Source: Shewanella sp. NFH-SH190041 (lineage in GTDB: Bacteria > Pseudomonadota > Gammaproteobacteria > Enterobacterales > Shewanellaceae). From it: a stretch of 64,000 nt of DNA. Positions within the stretch are counted from its first letter, which is position 1. Every line of letters begins with the position of its first letter. The stretch lies in contig NZ_AP026070.1 in the NCBI RefSeq assembly GCF_024363255.1, positions 2,046,001 through 2,110,000 on the forward strand, written 5' to 3'. This document shows, piece by piece, positions 9,770-18,697 of the stretch. Position numbers and translations under genes: made by a program. The notes beneath the pieces are model-generated. The model did not search any database. It had not been told where the DNA came from and was given only the letters and a program-made list of their open reading frames with translations.

Positions 9770-11173
9770 ATGACACTGATCAAAACCGCAGCAGCTGCAG
9801 CAATTTCCTTGGCATTATTGAGTGGTTGTAATGATGAAACCACGAATCATTATTATCCCGTAGACCCAGCCCCAGAAACTCAGGCCGATCATGTCAGGAT
9901 TGGTGCCTATAACCTGTCTTTCGACCGCCAGACATTTGCTCAGTTGGCGGCAGAAATGGCCTTGCCCAAATCAGAGCAGGATAGATTAGTTAAAGGCTAT
10001 GTGAATGGCGATCTCAGTGACGCTGATAAAGCTGTGGCATTGAAGGTGATTCAGATCCGCAATGTTGCCGCGATTATTCAGCATCAGCGTCCAGCCATTT
10101 TGATGATGAGTGAATTCAATAATGATGGCACCGGGCAGGACTTAACTGCACTGACTGATTTTAAGGCTAACTATCTGGCAATTGCCCAGAGCCTGAATAG
10201 TATTGATGGCGGTGAATTGCAAAAGCCAATTCATTTCCCACATATGGCCAGTTTTGCCACCAATACAGGCTTAGCCAGTGGTATGGATCTGGATAATGAC
10301 GGCAAAACTGATGGGCCGGGTGATGCCTGGGGCTTTGGTCAATACCATGGGCAATATGCATTTGGCCTGTTATCACGTTATCCGATTAATCATGAAAAAA
10401 TTCGTACCTTCCAGCAGTTTAAGTGGAAGGATATGCCGGGTGCGACCAATGTTGCGGTGAATTGTAAGGAAGGCAACACAGCGGCATGGTGCGCTGAGCC
10501 ATTTTGGTACAGCGATGCTGAATGGGCAGCTTTGCCTTTATCGTCAAAAAATCATGTTGATGTCCCCGTGACAGTGTCTTTGCAGGATAAAGAGCAGACC
10601 ATACATCTGTTGATGTCTCATCCGACTCCGCCAGTATTTGATAAAGGTGATGAGGCGCCCTATAACGTGGCAAAGAATGCCGCAGAGATTGGTTTTTGGG
10701 TTGATTATATTGCCGGTAAAGATTACATGACAGATGACGCCGGCGGTAAAGGTGGATTGGCACCGGACAGCCAGTTTGTAGTGATGGGGGATTTGAACGC
10801 AGACCCTGAAAATGGTGATGGCGATCTTACAACGATTAATGCATTACTACGCCATAACAATGTCAATCATCTAGTGACGACAGGATCATTTGCGCCAAGT
10901 AGCAATGGCGCTGAGGAATGCCTGGCGAATGGTGACTGCAAACAAAGTCTTGCTGATACACCTTATCCGCGATTAATTACCAGTACTTTCGGCTTACGGG
11001 TTGATCATGTGGTGCCATCTGCAGGATTACATACGATTGATGCAGGGGTTTTCTGGCCTGCTAGTAATGAAGCAGGTTATTTATTGATGAATGATAAGCG
11101 AGTGGGGAAATATGGTAATGGCAAAGATATTTCATCTGATCATCGGATGGTGTGGATAGATATCGAATTATAA
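9770..11173 (+). CDS. Endonuclease/exonuclease/phosphatase-family lipoprotein
   Basis: I chose the second ATG because GGA lies seven bases before it, while the ATG four codons upstream has no ribosome binding site. The product has a lipobox (LALLSGC), then an EEP (DNase I-like) fold. RIGAYNLSF is the first strand, MMSEFNN carries the metal-binding glutamate, MSHPTPP the mid-domain histidine, VMGDLNADP the catalytic DxN, and SDHRMVW the C-terminal catalytic histidine. Related outer-membrane or secreted EEP proteins hydrolyse DNA or phosphodiesters. The real substrate here is not shown by the sequence. It ends at a strong terminator and is probably monocistronic. It may help with extracellular phosphate or nucleic acid scavenging (inference). 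Confidence 0.87.
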   Translation: MTLIKTAAAAAISLALLSGCNDETTNHYYPVDPAPETQADHVRIGAYNLSFDRQTFAQLAAEMALPKSEQDRLVKGYVNGDLSDADKAVALKVIQIRNVAAIIQHQRPAILMMSEFNNDGTGQDLTALTDFKANYLAIAQSLNSIDGGELQKPIHFPHMASFATNTGLASGMDLDNDGKTDGPGDAWGFGQYHGQYAFGLLSRYPINHEKIRTFQQFKWKDMPGATNVAVNCKEGNTAAWCAEPFWYSDAEWAALPLSSKNHVDVPVTVSLQDKEQTIHLLMSHPTPPVFDKGDEAPYNVAKNAAEIGFWVDYIAGKDYMTDDAGGKGGLAPDSQFVVMGDLNADPENGDGDLTTINALLRHNNVNHLVTTGSFAPSSNGAEECLANGDCKQSLADTPYPRLITSTFGLRVDHVVPSAGLHTIDAGVFWPASNEAGYLLMNDKRVGKYGNGKDISSDHRMVWIDIEL

Positions 11174-11290
11174 TGTTCGCTTTCGCTTAATCGCATTTGA
11201 CGTGAATATGCTACTGGTATAGCGATAGCAAAACTTATGCGAGGGGTATCATTCACAGCATATTACTGTGGTAAGTGATCCTTTGTAATA

Positions 11291-11316
11291 AAAACCCGGC
11301 TAATGCCGGGTTTTTT
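11291..11316 (+). terminator. Intrinsic terminator after EEP lipoprotein
   Basis: The stem AAAACCCGGC / GCCGGGTTTT has a TAAT loop and is followed by more T residues. Confidence 0.88.
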
Positions 11317-11423
11317 GTATCTGGCTTTCAGCGTTTTTTTGCGCACAGGATGTGGGTAACGAGTTCCCGCAGGGGTTCGCCAATTGTTACCGGAGAGGAA
11401 CCTTGTTTAAAAATACCAAGCAA

Positions 11424-11447
11424 ATATATATGTTAGGCAAGTTCGTT
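11424..11447 (+). repeat. Left copy of 24-bp direct repeat flanking umuDC module
   Basis: This 24-bp stretch has the core ATATGTTAGGCAAGT. It recurs with one mismatch about 2.68 kb downstream, beyond the DUF6985-like gene. Everything between the copies is self-contained (SOS boxes, umuD, umuC, convergent gene). The repeats could be attachment or target-site remnants. GTTAGGC also fits the integron core-site consensus GTTRRRY, but I see no folded attC at this copy. Confidence 0.6.
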
Positions 11448-11557
11448 TGATATGATTTTATAAACAGCCACCGAGCATTATGCCGGGTCTTGATGTTTAC
11501 GCGCTTACGATAACCATTTATAGCAAGCTATACAGTCACCTTTGGTATCATCAATAA

Positions 11558-11573
11558 CTGTATATATATACAG
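11558..11573. promoter_or_regulatory. LexA (SOS) box 1
   Basis: CTGTATATATATACAG is a perfect CTGT-N8-ACAG palindrome matching the gammaproteobacterial LexA consensus. It lies about 250 bp before umuD, the usual target of this control. Confidence 0.85.
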
Positions 11574-11716
11574 TTGTCATTCGGTTTCTTGTTGGCAGAG
11601 AACATAACAGTCGATATCTGCCCGTATTTTCAACTAAATGGGCGAAATTAGCACAACCACATCTTTGGAAGTATAAAAAATGGGCTAGATCATCTTGGGT
11701 AGTCAGGCTAAGATAT

Positions 11717-11732
11717 ATGTATAAATATACAG
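11717..11732. promoter_or_regulatory. LexA (SOS) box 2
   Basis: ATGTATAAATATACAG matches the LexA consensus except for the first base (A instead of C). It sits about 90 bp before umuD, closer than box 1. Two boxes suggest tight repression and full induction only after strong DNA damage. Confidence 0.75.
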
Positions 11733-11820
11733 TATTGTAGGCATGTGCTAAGAAGAGGGTGGTCGCTAATGATGTTCAAGCAAATAATAAATCCACATGG
11801 TTTAGGCGATAGGTGAAGAG

Positions 11821-12222
11821 ATGCAGGTCATTCCTTTAGCGGCTAGCGCGGGCATTTCTGGGTTTGCCTCTCCAGCGGCAGAGTATTTACAGTCACCATT
11901 AAGCTTGGATGCATTGCTAATTTTGCACCCCAGTGCAACCTTTATTGGCCGAGCGGCTGGAGACTCTATGCAAGGGGTCGGTATTTTCAGTGGCGATATT
12001 TTGATTGTGGATCGGCATGTTGTCGTGCAGTCACAGGATGTCATTGTTGCCAATCTTAACGGCGAGTTTATCTGTAAAATTCTCGATAAGCCCCGCCGGC
12101 AATTGTGCTCGGCCAATACGGAGTTTCACACTGTCACGATTAATGAATGGGATGATTTTAGTATTGAGGGGGTTGTGGTTCATTCTATCCGCTTACATCG
12201 TCCCTGCGGGTTATTGCCATAA
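11821..12222 (+). CDS. umuD: Error-prone polymerase V accessory subunit UmuD
   Basis: The protein (133 residues) is a LexA-like S24 autoprotease. After RecA-stimulated self-cleavage the shortened form joins UmuC as DNA polymerase V. The cleavage region reads SGFASPAAEY, equivalent to the CGFPSPAADY of E. coli UmuD, with the cut expected between Ser13 and Gly14. The catalytic dyad is Ser49 (GDSM) and Lys86 (GEFICKIL). The N-terminal arm before the cleavage site is shorter than in E. coli. The stop codon overlaps the umuC start by one base, so the two are translationally coupled. Two LexA boxes upstream place the operon in the SOS regulon. Confidence 0.93.
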   Translation: MQVIPLAASAGISGFASPAAEYLQSPLSLDALLILHPSATFIGRAAGDSMQGVGIFSGDILIVDRHVVVQSQDVIVANLNGEFICKILDKPRRQLCSANTEFHTVTINEWDDFSIEGVVVHSIRLHRPCGLLP

Positions 12223-13478
12223 TGTTTGCCCTGGTGGATGCCAATGCTTTTTATGCCGCTTGCGAAGTGGTGTTTCGGCCAGAGTGGCGTCATCGACCAG
12301 TGGTGGTGTTGTCTAATAATGATGGCTGTGTGGTGGCATTAAACCGAGTGGCAAAAGCTGCCGGTATCGAAAAATTCAAACCCTTTTTTATGGTACAGGC
12401 GCAATGCCGTCGGGTGGGGGCGATTGTTTGTTCCAGTAACTATGAACTGTACGGTGACTTGTCAGCCAAAATGATGACCGTGATTGGTCGGTTCGCCCCG
12501 CAGCAATATATCTATTCAATTGATGAAACCTTTTTGGCGCTGCAGCACTGTTTGGAGGCGGCAGCGGATTGGTCGGCGTATGCCCAAAATATTCGGAAGG
12601 CCGTATGGAAAGAGTGCCGATTACCGGTATGCGTAGGGCTAGGGCCTACCTTGACACTGGCAAAGTTAGCCAATCATGCAGCAAAAAATCTACCCGGTTA
12701 CGCAGGTGTTTGTGTTCTGGATACGGTTGCCGCGAGGCAGAAGGTATTACTAGCAAGCGCCGTGGGTGATGTTTGGGGGATAGGCCGGCGATTGACCGTT
12801 AAATTACAACAAATGGGGATAGAAAATGCCGCCCAATTAGCGGCGATGCCAGCGAAACTGGCGCGGCAACAATTCAGTATTGAGTTAGAGCGTATCGTAT
12901 TGGATTTAAATGGTATTGTGGCAAAAAACTGGTCAGCAATTCCAACGGTGCAACAACAAATTTTCTCTACCCGCTCTATGGGCGAGCGTATTACCGATGT
13001 GGTGTCATTGCAACAGGCATTAAGTAAGCATGCTGCGATTGCAGCGCAAAAGGCAAGGGGGCAGGAGATGATGTGTAAAACGCTGCAATGTTTTGTGGCG
13101 AATTCGCCCCATGATCCCCAGTTTTTCCACGCCCGACGTTTTTATCATTTTCCGGTGGCGTGCAATGATACCAGAGTGATTTCATCTATTGTGAGTCATT
13201 TGGCGCAGGAGATGTTTCGCCCGGATATTGGCTTTTACAAAATAGGGGTTGGCTTAGTGGACCTGGTTCCTGAAACACCCTTACAAACGTCTTTGTTTGA
13301 ACCTATCCCTGGGGATCCGGCATTGATGCAAATGTTTGATGGGATAAATACTAAGTATGGTCGGGATACTTTGTTTTTAGCGGCTCAAGGGATATCCCCT
13401 CAGTGGAGGATGCGTCGGCAACTATTATCTCCTCGCTATACCACCAGTTGGCAGGACATCCCCAGAATACGCTGTTGA
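12222..13478 (+). CDS. umuC: Error-prone Y-family DNA polymerase V catalytic subunit UmuC
   Basis: The product (418 residues) is full length for UmuC. Catalytic acidic residues are visible: Asp6 in FALVDANAFYA, and Asp101-Glu102 in SIDETFL. The LSNNDGCVVAL segment is typical. The C-terminal domain runs from about FSTRSMGERITD to LLSPRYTTSWQDI. It carries out translesion synthesis with UmuD' after SOS induction. It is coupled to umuD by a TAATG overlap and faces a convergent DUF6985-like gene. A diverged fragment of a second umuC lies about 20 kb away in the window, covering only the C-terminal part. Confidence 0.95.
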   Translation: MFALVDANAFYAACEVVFRPEWRHRPVVVLSNNDGCVVALNRVAKAAGIEKFKPFFMVQAQCRRVGAIVCSSNYELYGDLSAKMMTVIGRFAPQQYIYSIDETFLALQHCLEAAADWSAYAQNIRKAVWKECRLPVCVGLGPTLTLAKLANHAAKNLPGYAGVCVLDTVAARQKVLLASAVGDVWGIGRRLTVKLQQMGIENAAQLAAMPAKLARQQFSIELERIVLDLNGIVAKNWSAIPTVQQQIFSTRSMGERITDVVSLQQALSKHAAIAAQKARGQEMMCKTLQCFVANSPHDPQFFHARRFYHFPVACNDTRVISSIVSHLAQEMFRPDIGFYKIGVGLVDLVPETPLQTSLFEPIPGDPALMQMFDGINTKYGRDTLFLAAQGISPQWRMRRQLLSPRYTTSWQDIPRIRC

Positions 13479-13526
13479 TTTACCAATAAATATTTGAATT
13501 ATAGATGGAAAGCTTTATTGGTAAAT
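13478..13526. terminator. Long inverted repeat between convergent genes
   Basis: ATTTACCAATAAA and its exact complement (13 bp) are separated by 23 bp. They cover the end of umuC and the last codons of the convergent gene. It is AT-rich, without a classic GC stem, so function as a bidirectional terminator is plausible but unproven. Confidence 0.5.
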
Positions 13527-14018
13527 TATAGTGGGGTCTTCATTTATTAAAATAAAGTCTATTGCGCTTAATCGATTTAAAAATTGACCGTTTTTGAAAA
13601 CCAGTTGTAAACCATGCTCCGGGTCCCAGTCACAATCACCCCCAAGACAGATGTAAATTTGATTGTCTTCTTCACTCCTATTTACCATCAAGTTAGGGCA
13701 GAAATTAACATGCTTCCAAATACTTTGCTCGCTATCAATATGAATAAAGCCGTCATGTGGATTTAATTGTTCAGTAATATCTCGATAATACTGAAAGGCA
13801 TAGCTACTTACTTCTAATAAGTAATCTTTATTTATATGCAATATGTTATTGATTGCATGGTAATAATCATATTTGTCCTCATCGTGTATGAACCCGTCAT
13901 CAAATATAAATCGACAAGTTAAATTGTTCAAAAAAGGAACATGTACTAATTCCGTTGCCCACTCGCCATTTTGCTCTTCAAGCTTAAATTTTCCTGATGC
14001 GATTTCAAATGAATGCAT
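13515..14018 (-). CDS. DUF6985-like protein, possible immunity protein
   Basis: The 167-residue soluble protein has no signal or membrane segment. The C-terminal CDCDWDPEHGLQLVF-like stretch (here GDCDWDPEHGLQLVFKNG) is the feature I associate with DUF6985, a family often seen among polymorphic-toxin immunity proteins and integron cassettes. That link is from memory. Many acidic and aromatic residues and low GC set it apart from its neighbours. It is convergent to umuC and lies inside the direct repeats, so it may have arrived with or after umuDC. No cognate toxin gene is visible nearby. Function unknown. Confidence 0.7.
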   Translation of the reverse strand: MHSFEIASGKFKLEEQNGEWATELVHVPFLNNLTCRFIFDDGFIHDEDKYDYYHAINNILHINKDYLLEVSSYAFQYYRDITEQLNPHDGFIHIDSEQSIWKHVNFCPNLMVNRSEEDNQIYICLGGDCDWDPEHGLQLVFKNGQFLNRLSAIDFILINEDPTIIYQ

Positions 14019-14103
14019 TATTGTGACTCATCGTTAAGAAGATAGGTATAAGTGTCGGAGTATATGACAAATGGTCTGGAGGCTAAAGTTAGATACCTAA
14101 AAC

Positions 14104-14127
14104 ATATATATGTTAGGCAAGTACGTT
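14104..14127 (+). repeat. Right copy of 24-bp direct repeat
   Basis: It matches the left copy upstream of umuDC at 23 of 24 positions. Here the repeat overlaps a 14-bp palindrome (AACATATATATGTT) that the left copy only half preserves. Confidence 0.6.
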
Positions 14128-14171
14128 ATTTTTTATATTCTAAACCACCAACAACACATACAAATCAATAA

Positions 14172-14216
14172 GCACAACGCCATCCTAAAAATCAATAGCT
14201 TATTAGGACAATGTGC
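14172..14216. repeat. Nested two-step imperfect hairpin
   Basis: An outer pair GCACA/TGTGC and an inner pair TCCTAA/TTAGGA are separated by unpaired spacers on both sides. This bulged two-step layout recalls a folded recombination site, but the cores do not match GTTRRRY well. No gene overlaps it. Confidence 0.35.
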
Positions 14217-14423
14217 GCAGTGAGGCTGAATATTATCGAAATGAAATCCCGCAGCAGATAAGTGGAGAACACTCATAACCGCTATACTTCAATGGGTCGT
14301 CTTAAGATAGCAATTTTTAAAATTATTTTATTGAAAAATATAGATATTTAGTTTGAAGGTGGCGGTGTGGCTAGGTAAAATTAATATGTATGTTAAGCAG
14401 AAATCTATGATTGAATACCCCCT

Positions 14424-14951
14424 GTGAGCACTATGGAACTGAATGATCTGAAGCAAACTTTGAAAACAGCCTATCTGCAATTGGCTGATGATATGTATGC
14501 CATTGGCCGCGATGCCAGCGGGGCTGCAATCCTGCCGGATGATGGCACGGTAACGGACTTAATGCGTTCCGCAGCAGGGAAGGTTGGCGCCAAAGTCTCT
14601 GCATCGGTTAAACGAGAAAAACGCCGGTGTGTATTTGAAGCCTTGCAGCAGGCGAAACAGCAGCAGATGGATCTCACACCGACCATAGTTCAGCATATGG
14701 CGGTGCGTTTAATTGGCCGACATTTTGATAATAAACAAGTGATCGTAACATTCGGTACTCCTGGGCGCACAGCGGCGGATAAATCCAAACTCAGCCCGCG
14801 GGATACCATTGTGCTAGAGGCTTCAATTAAATCCCAGTTGCGCGACTTGGAGATGGTTGCCGAGCAGATGAAGGATAAAGCCAAAGTAGATTGGGTTAAA
14901 TCCGCTCGGCGTAATGATATTTTGGATGATTGGCGTCGTCAGCGGGGATAA
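14424..14951 (+). CDS. Conserved hypothetical cytoplasmic protein
   Basis: I do not recognise this 175-residue protein. It is soluble and Lys/Arg/Gln-rich, with long predicted helices (for example around EALQQAKQQQMD and LRDLEMVAEQMKDKAK). The second half has a short beta-like stretch KQVIVTFGTP. It ends in a basic tail. The frame starts at GTG, with an ATG three codons later; neither has a clear ribosome binding site. Base composition is like the chromosomal core, and a terminator follows. It lies just outside the umuDC repeat module and is probably an older resident gene. Confidence 0.7.
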   Translation: MSTMELNDLKQTLKTAYLQLADDMYAIGRDASGAAILPDDGTVTDLMRSAAGKVGAKVSASVKREKRRCVFEALQQAKQQQMDLTPTIVQHMAVRLIGRHFDNKQVIVTFGTPGRTAADKSKLSPRDTIVLEASIKSQLRDLEMVAEQMKDKAKVDWVKSARRNDILDDWRRQRG

Positions 14952-15018
14952 ATAAAATCGGTGAATTTTAGTATCAGGCTAAAACAATCTCATCAGATAC
15001 CGCGCGGTGATAAAAAAG

Positions 15019-15045
15019 AAAAGCTCCTATAGTAGGAGCTTTTTT
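15019..15045. terminator. Bidirectional terminator
   Basis: The stem AAAAGCTCCTA / TAGGAGCTTTT has a 3-nt loop and T-runs on both sides. It separates the hypothetical gene from the convergent DUF1302 gene. Confidence 0.87.
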
Positions 15046-15098
15046 ACTGCCTGATGTTCAGCATTTGCTGACTACATCACCGCATCGCGGGCGCCAAA

Positions 15099-16637
15099 TT
15101 AAAACGCATACTTAGCCGTGAAGGCGAGGTTATCGCGGTCACTTAAAGAACGTTCTTTATAAGGCTCGGTGACATCAGGATCACCCATATAGCGAACATA
15201 TTGGATACCTAACTGAATACCGGTTCTGTGATGGGTAAAGTCTGCACCAACTCGAGCACGAATATCCCCTTCACCGCCAGCGCCGCCAGTAATTGTTCGG
15301 CCGCTGATCTGATGGCTATAGCCAACCGGAATACTCATATCCCAGTTTTCTGTCAGCCCCGGATAAGAGAGGATCAGTGATGCCCCCAGTGCTAAACCGT
15401 GACCTGTGTAATACAGATCATCAGAGGCAGGCAGCTGCGGCAAGCCGGTAGGAGAGCGAGCCTCCACATCCATAATATCGACATAAGCGACTTCTGCGGT
15501 CAGGTTCACCGACTCAGCAAACGAGGTCCGTCCGAAATTAACCACAGCATTCAGATTCGACTGCAGGATCTCTCCCGGGGTAGCCAATGGCCCGACCATG
15601 GAGCTGACCAATACTGGCGCGCCATCTTTATAGGTGATTTCTGCTGCTACCGATGCCATACCGGTATTGGTTGAGAGGGTGGCCACAATCAAATCGATAT
15701 CATCAAAGTAGACTACTCGGTATTCACCCAGTGCAAAGTTAATCGCCGGAATGTAATTCTTGGTCGGGTCGATATCCACCATAGGGATACGATCAGCATA
15801 GTTAAGATAGTAAAGCCCCAATTCAGTGACATCGGTTACCCGATACCGGGCGCCAACACCCCATTGGCCGGAGCTATCCGGTTCAACATCGGCGGCTCTT
15901 GGGCCATAGCCACAGCCACCGGTTGGCAAAGGCACCAGACAAAATGCGCCATTACCCACAGCTTCACTGGTACTGAAGAAAGATCCTGGCTCCGGCACAA
16001 TGGTTTCTTGCCAGTTAAATTGCCAGTGGGCCATGACAGACCAATCCGCATTGAGCTCCACCTGCACGGAGACCTGATCTTCCGGGAGCAGAATATCTTT
16101 CACTTCCGTGCCGGGCACGGAACTCTTGATCCCATCCGATGGCCCTTGTGCCAGTGACATGCTAGGGAAGAATAATCCTTCCCCCCAAGCAACCACATGG
16201 CGGCCGGCACGAATATCGGCATAACCCATTTCCCCGAAAGCAAATGTGGTATAGGCATAAAGGTCTAGCAGGCGGGTATAGCCGCCGTGATATTTCTGCA
16301 CTGCATCACTGAACTTACCGTCCTTGTACACATCGTCATAGAAAGTACTGCCGGAGAAAACCAGTCCGCTGCCGCCCCAACGCAGATGCCCCTCTAATAG
16401 CAGGTAAATCCCGTTGCCGATCAGATCATGCTTATCAAAATTACGGTCACCACTGCTGCCTTTACTTAATACCGGGTCGGGATCTTCCAGACGGATACCG
16501 GCGGAATAAGTTAGCGTGCCTTTCCAATCCAGCGTGACATCATCACCCAGCTCAATGGTTTCTCCGGCGAAGGCCTGGCCGGATGCCAGCGCGGTTAATA
16601 CCGCAGCGCTGAGTAAACTGTTTTTAAATTTTTTCAC
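15099..16637 (-). CDS. DUF1302 outer-membrane protein
   Basis: The start is a GTG preceded by GGGAGCGG. The signal peptide ends GQAFA before GETIELGDDV. The 512-residue chain is rich in alternating polar/aromatic beta strands and ends in KYAF, the terminal aromatic expected of an outer-membrane barrel. Sequence and length fit DUF1302. Such proteins are usually encoded with a DUF1329 partner and often near RND/MMPL transporters in strains that use steroids, terpenes or fatty compounds; the exact role is not known. It lies 16 bp after the DUF1329 gene and is surely cotranscribed. The catabolic genes on the other side of the pair suggest hydrophobic substrate handling (inference). Confidence 0.88.
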   Translation of the reverse strand: MKKFKNSLLSAAVLTALASGQAFAGETIELGDDVTLDWKGTLTYSAGIRLEDPDPVLSKGSSGDRNFDKHDLIGNGIYLLLEGHLRWGGSGLVFSGSTFYDDVYKDGKFSDAVQKYHGGYTRLLDLYAYTTFAFGEMGYADIRAGRHVVAWGEGLFFPSMSLAQGPSDGIKSSVPGTEVKDILLPEDQVSVQVELNADWSVMAHWQFNWQETIVPEPGSFFSTSEAVGNGAFCLVPLPTGGCGYGPRAADVEPDSSGQWGVGARYRVTDVTELGLYYLNYADRIPMVDIDPTKNYIPAINFALGEYRVVYFDDIDLIVATLSTNTGMASVAAEITYKDGAPVLVSSMVGPLATPGEILQSNLNAVVNFGRTSFAESVNLTAEVAYVDIMDVEARSPTGLPQLPASDDLYYTGHGLALGASLILSYPGLTENWDMSIPVGYSHQISGRTITGGAGGEGDIRARVGADFTHHRTGIQLGIQYVRYMGDPDVTEPYKERSLSDRDNLAFTAKYAF

Positions 16638-16653
16638 TGTTCCGCTCCCTGGA

Positions 16654-18039
16654 TTAGTGACTCATGCGGCGCAGTGCTGCCGGGGTGAATTGGTTAGCAC
16701 GGAAATCACCTTTGTTCAGTACTGGCCCTTTTTTGCGTTCCTGGAACAGGTTGTAGCCGATATAGCTGCCAGTTTTTAGATCATGATAAAAACTGGTGCC
16801 GGCTTCATAGCTATCAGCATCATAGGCGTAGTAGTAATTGATCAGTGCATGCTGTACCAGTTCATCACGGGTATCGTAAAAATCACCGATCACCGCATGC
16901 CAGTTGTCCTCATCCAAATACATGGTGCGGCGGCCATATTTATGGCGGTACTCATCTTTGAGTTTGCCTTCCAATACCCATACCCGGCGCAGTTCATAAC
17001 GCATAAACTCCGGGTTGGCATGGTTCACTGTCAGCAAGGCATCATAGCTAACATCCTGCAGATGGATTTTGTAAGCATTGGCCGGAATGAAGATTTCGCG
17101 GCGATCTTGAACTGTCCAGTCATATCGCTCAGGTGAACCGTTCATCAGACGATCTGAATCAATGGTCAGCTTACCGGACGTCCCAGCCATCGGTGTATCA
17201 AAACCATATTCAGGTAACTGACGTACTCGACGTGTGCCCGGGTTGTAGTTCCAAGCCAGACGCTTATCACGGGCAAAGTTCATCGGCTCAGTAGAGACTG
17301 TGGCACTGCCCTTATTGCGGGTAGGCAATAACGTTGCTGTCAGGCCGTAAGCCATTACGCCACCAGCAGGTTTGCCAATATGCTCCGGGTGATTTGGCAC
17401 GTTCAAGCCCGTGTTGTTAGCCCGGCCCCAAGAAATTTTGCCGCTGGAGCTGACATCAGCAATGTCCCGTAATGTGGCATAGGTATAAGGGCGGTACGGA
17501 AAGTTGTGGTTTGCCAGTACCTGCATTGGCTGATTAAGATCCGGAATGGGAAAAGGCACAGTGCCTTTGTAACCGGTAAAGCCAAAGCCCTCATCGATCA
17601 ACTCCGCTTCCAGCGCATTGCGCTTGGTGGTATCACAAATAACATCGGGGTAGCGGAAATCACGGCGACCTTCATAGACCGGCATGGTAAAGGTGGCGGG
17701 GTAACGCTCAAACATGGCAATCTGACCAGGTGTCAGTTTGTCTTTGTATTGCTGATAATTTTTCCCGCTAATAGTGTACAGCGGCTTATCGTCAGGATAT
17801 GGGTCGACCGGATGTTGGCCAACATGCTTTTCATATTTGATATGCTCAGGGGTGCCCAACCATTTGCCACTAAATGGCGGAATGGTGCCTGCTTTGTTGC
17901 CGGCGGCAATCGCGCCGACACAGGTTAACTCATTGCCCAATTTATCCGCTTGTTCCTGTGAAACTTTTGCAAAAGCTGCGCCGCTGACACTGACTAGCAT
18001 TGCAGTAAGCAGGGGAGTTAACAGATGTCTGTTCCTCAT
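16654..18039 (-). CDS. DUF1329 periplasmic/outer-membrane lipid-handling protein
   Basis: The 461-residue product has a Sec signal peptide (ending GAAFA) and a very strong ribosome binding site (AGGAGG). Its segments, such as NWHAVIGDFYDTRDEL and the tyrosine-rich YYYAYDADSYEAGTSFYHDL near the C-terminus, are typical of DUF1329, which is thought to have a LolB-like fold for binding lipids. It is the first gene of a two-gene operon with the DUF1302 barrel. The promoter should lie in the 650-bp gap before the divergent SDR gene. With the adjacent IpdF-like gene it may support uptake or export of a steroid-like substrate (inference). Confidence 0.9.
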   Translation of the reverse strand: MRNRHLLTPLLTAMLVSVSGAAFAKVSQEQADKLGNELTCVGAIAAGNKAGTIPPFSGKWLGTPEHIKYEKHVGQHPVDPYPDDKPLYTISGKNYQQYKDKLTPGQIAMFERYPATFTMPVYEGRRDFRYPDVICDTTKRNALEAELIDEGFGFTGYKGTVPFPIPDLNQPMQVLANHNFPYRPYTYATLRDIADVSSSGKISWGRANNTGLNVPNHPEHIGKPAGGVMAYGLTATLLPTRNKGSATVSTEPMNFARDKRLAWNYNPGTRRVRQLPEYGFDTPMAGTSGKLTIDSDRLMNGSPERYDWTVQDRREIFIPANAYKIHLQDVSYDALLTVNHANPEFMRYELRRVWVLEGKLKDEYRHKYGRRTMYLDEDNWHAVIGDFYDTRDELVQHALINYYYAYDADSYEAGTSFYHDLKTGSYIGYNLFQERKKGPVLNKGDFRANQFTPAALRRMSH

Positions 18040-18697
18040 GTTTTCCTCCTGGTTGCCTTCAACTTAAGACTGCTAAACATCCCTAAGCACTTCGAAGATA
18101 TGTGTATTTTTATTGTTCAAGCCGATTATTTTGGAAATGAAATACCCCGGAATCGTCTGTAGGGACTAGGATTTTCTGAGCCGTTTTACCCGCAAAAAGA
18201 TTGAGTAAATGCTCAGTTTTGCTCCTCAAGAGTGATCAACACCAATTGCTGGAGCCATAAAACAACCGCAAAAAAGTATTTTCAACGAGAGAGGCATTCC
18301 CCATAACAGGTCGCATCATGGATAAGCAGGCAAAGCATTCACGGTGGCTGATATAGGTGCAGGAATATGGGGGGGCGGGGATATGGGTTAAACATTACTT
18401 GCCAATCCGCTCCACCAGCAGACAAGTCTTTAATGTTGCATAAATCAGAGTCAATAAATCATCGAGATAGGTTAAGAGAAAAACCTGAAAACTTGTACGG
18501 CGTGTAAAGCTAAGCACATTCGGCATTGATTCTCAGGCTTTAGTCCGGTTTGACGATGTGTGCCTAACCCGCTCATGACGAAATACTCCAATTAATAACT
18601 GCCTGTTGTCATTAAGCTTTTAACGCCAAAGTACGCAATAGAAGTGGCATTAACCGGCAGTGCTGCCCTAAAAAGTACCAGCATAAAGAGAGGATGT
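18040..18697. other. Divergent regulatory region
   Basis: About 650 bp lies between the DUF1329 operon and the SDR gene, with no supported open reading frame. A short imperfect palindrome TGAGTAAATGCTCA (18202-18215) could be an operator, but I cannot assign a regulator. The segment is long enough for both promoters and control sites. Confidence 0.4.
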
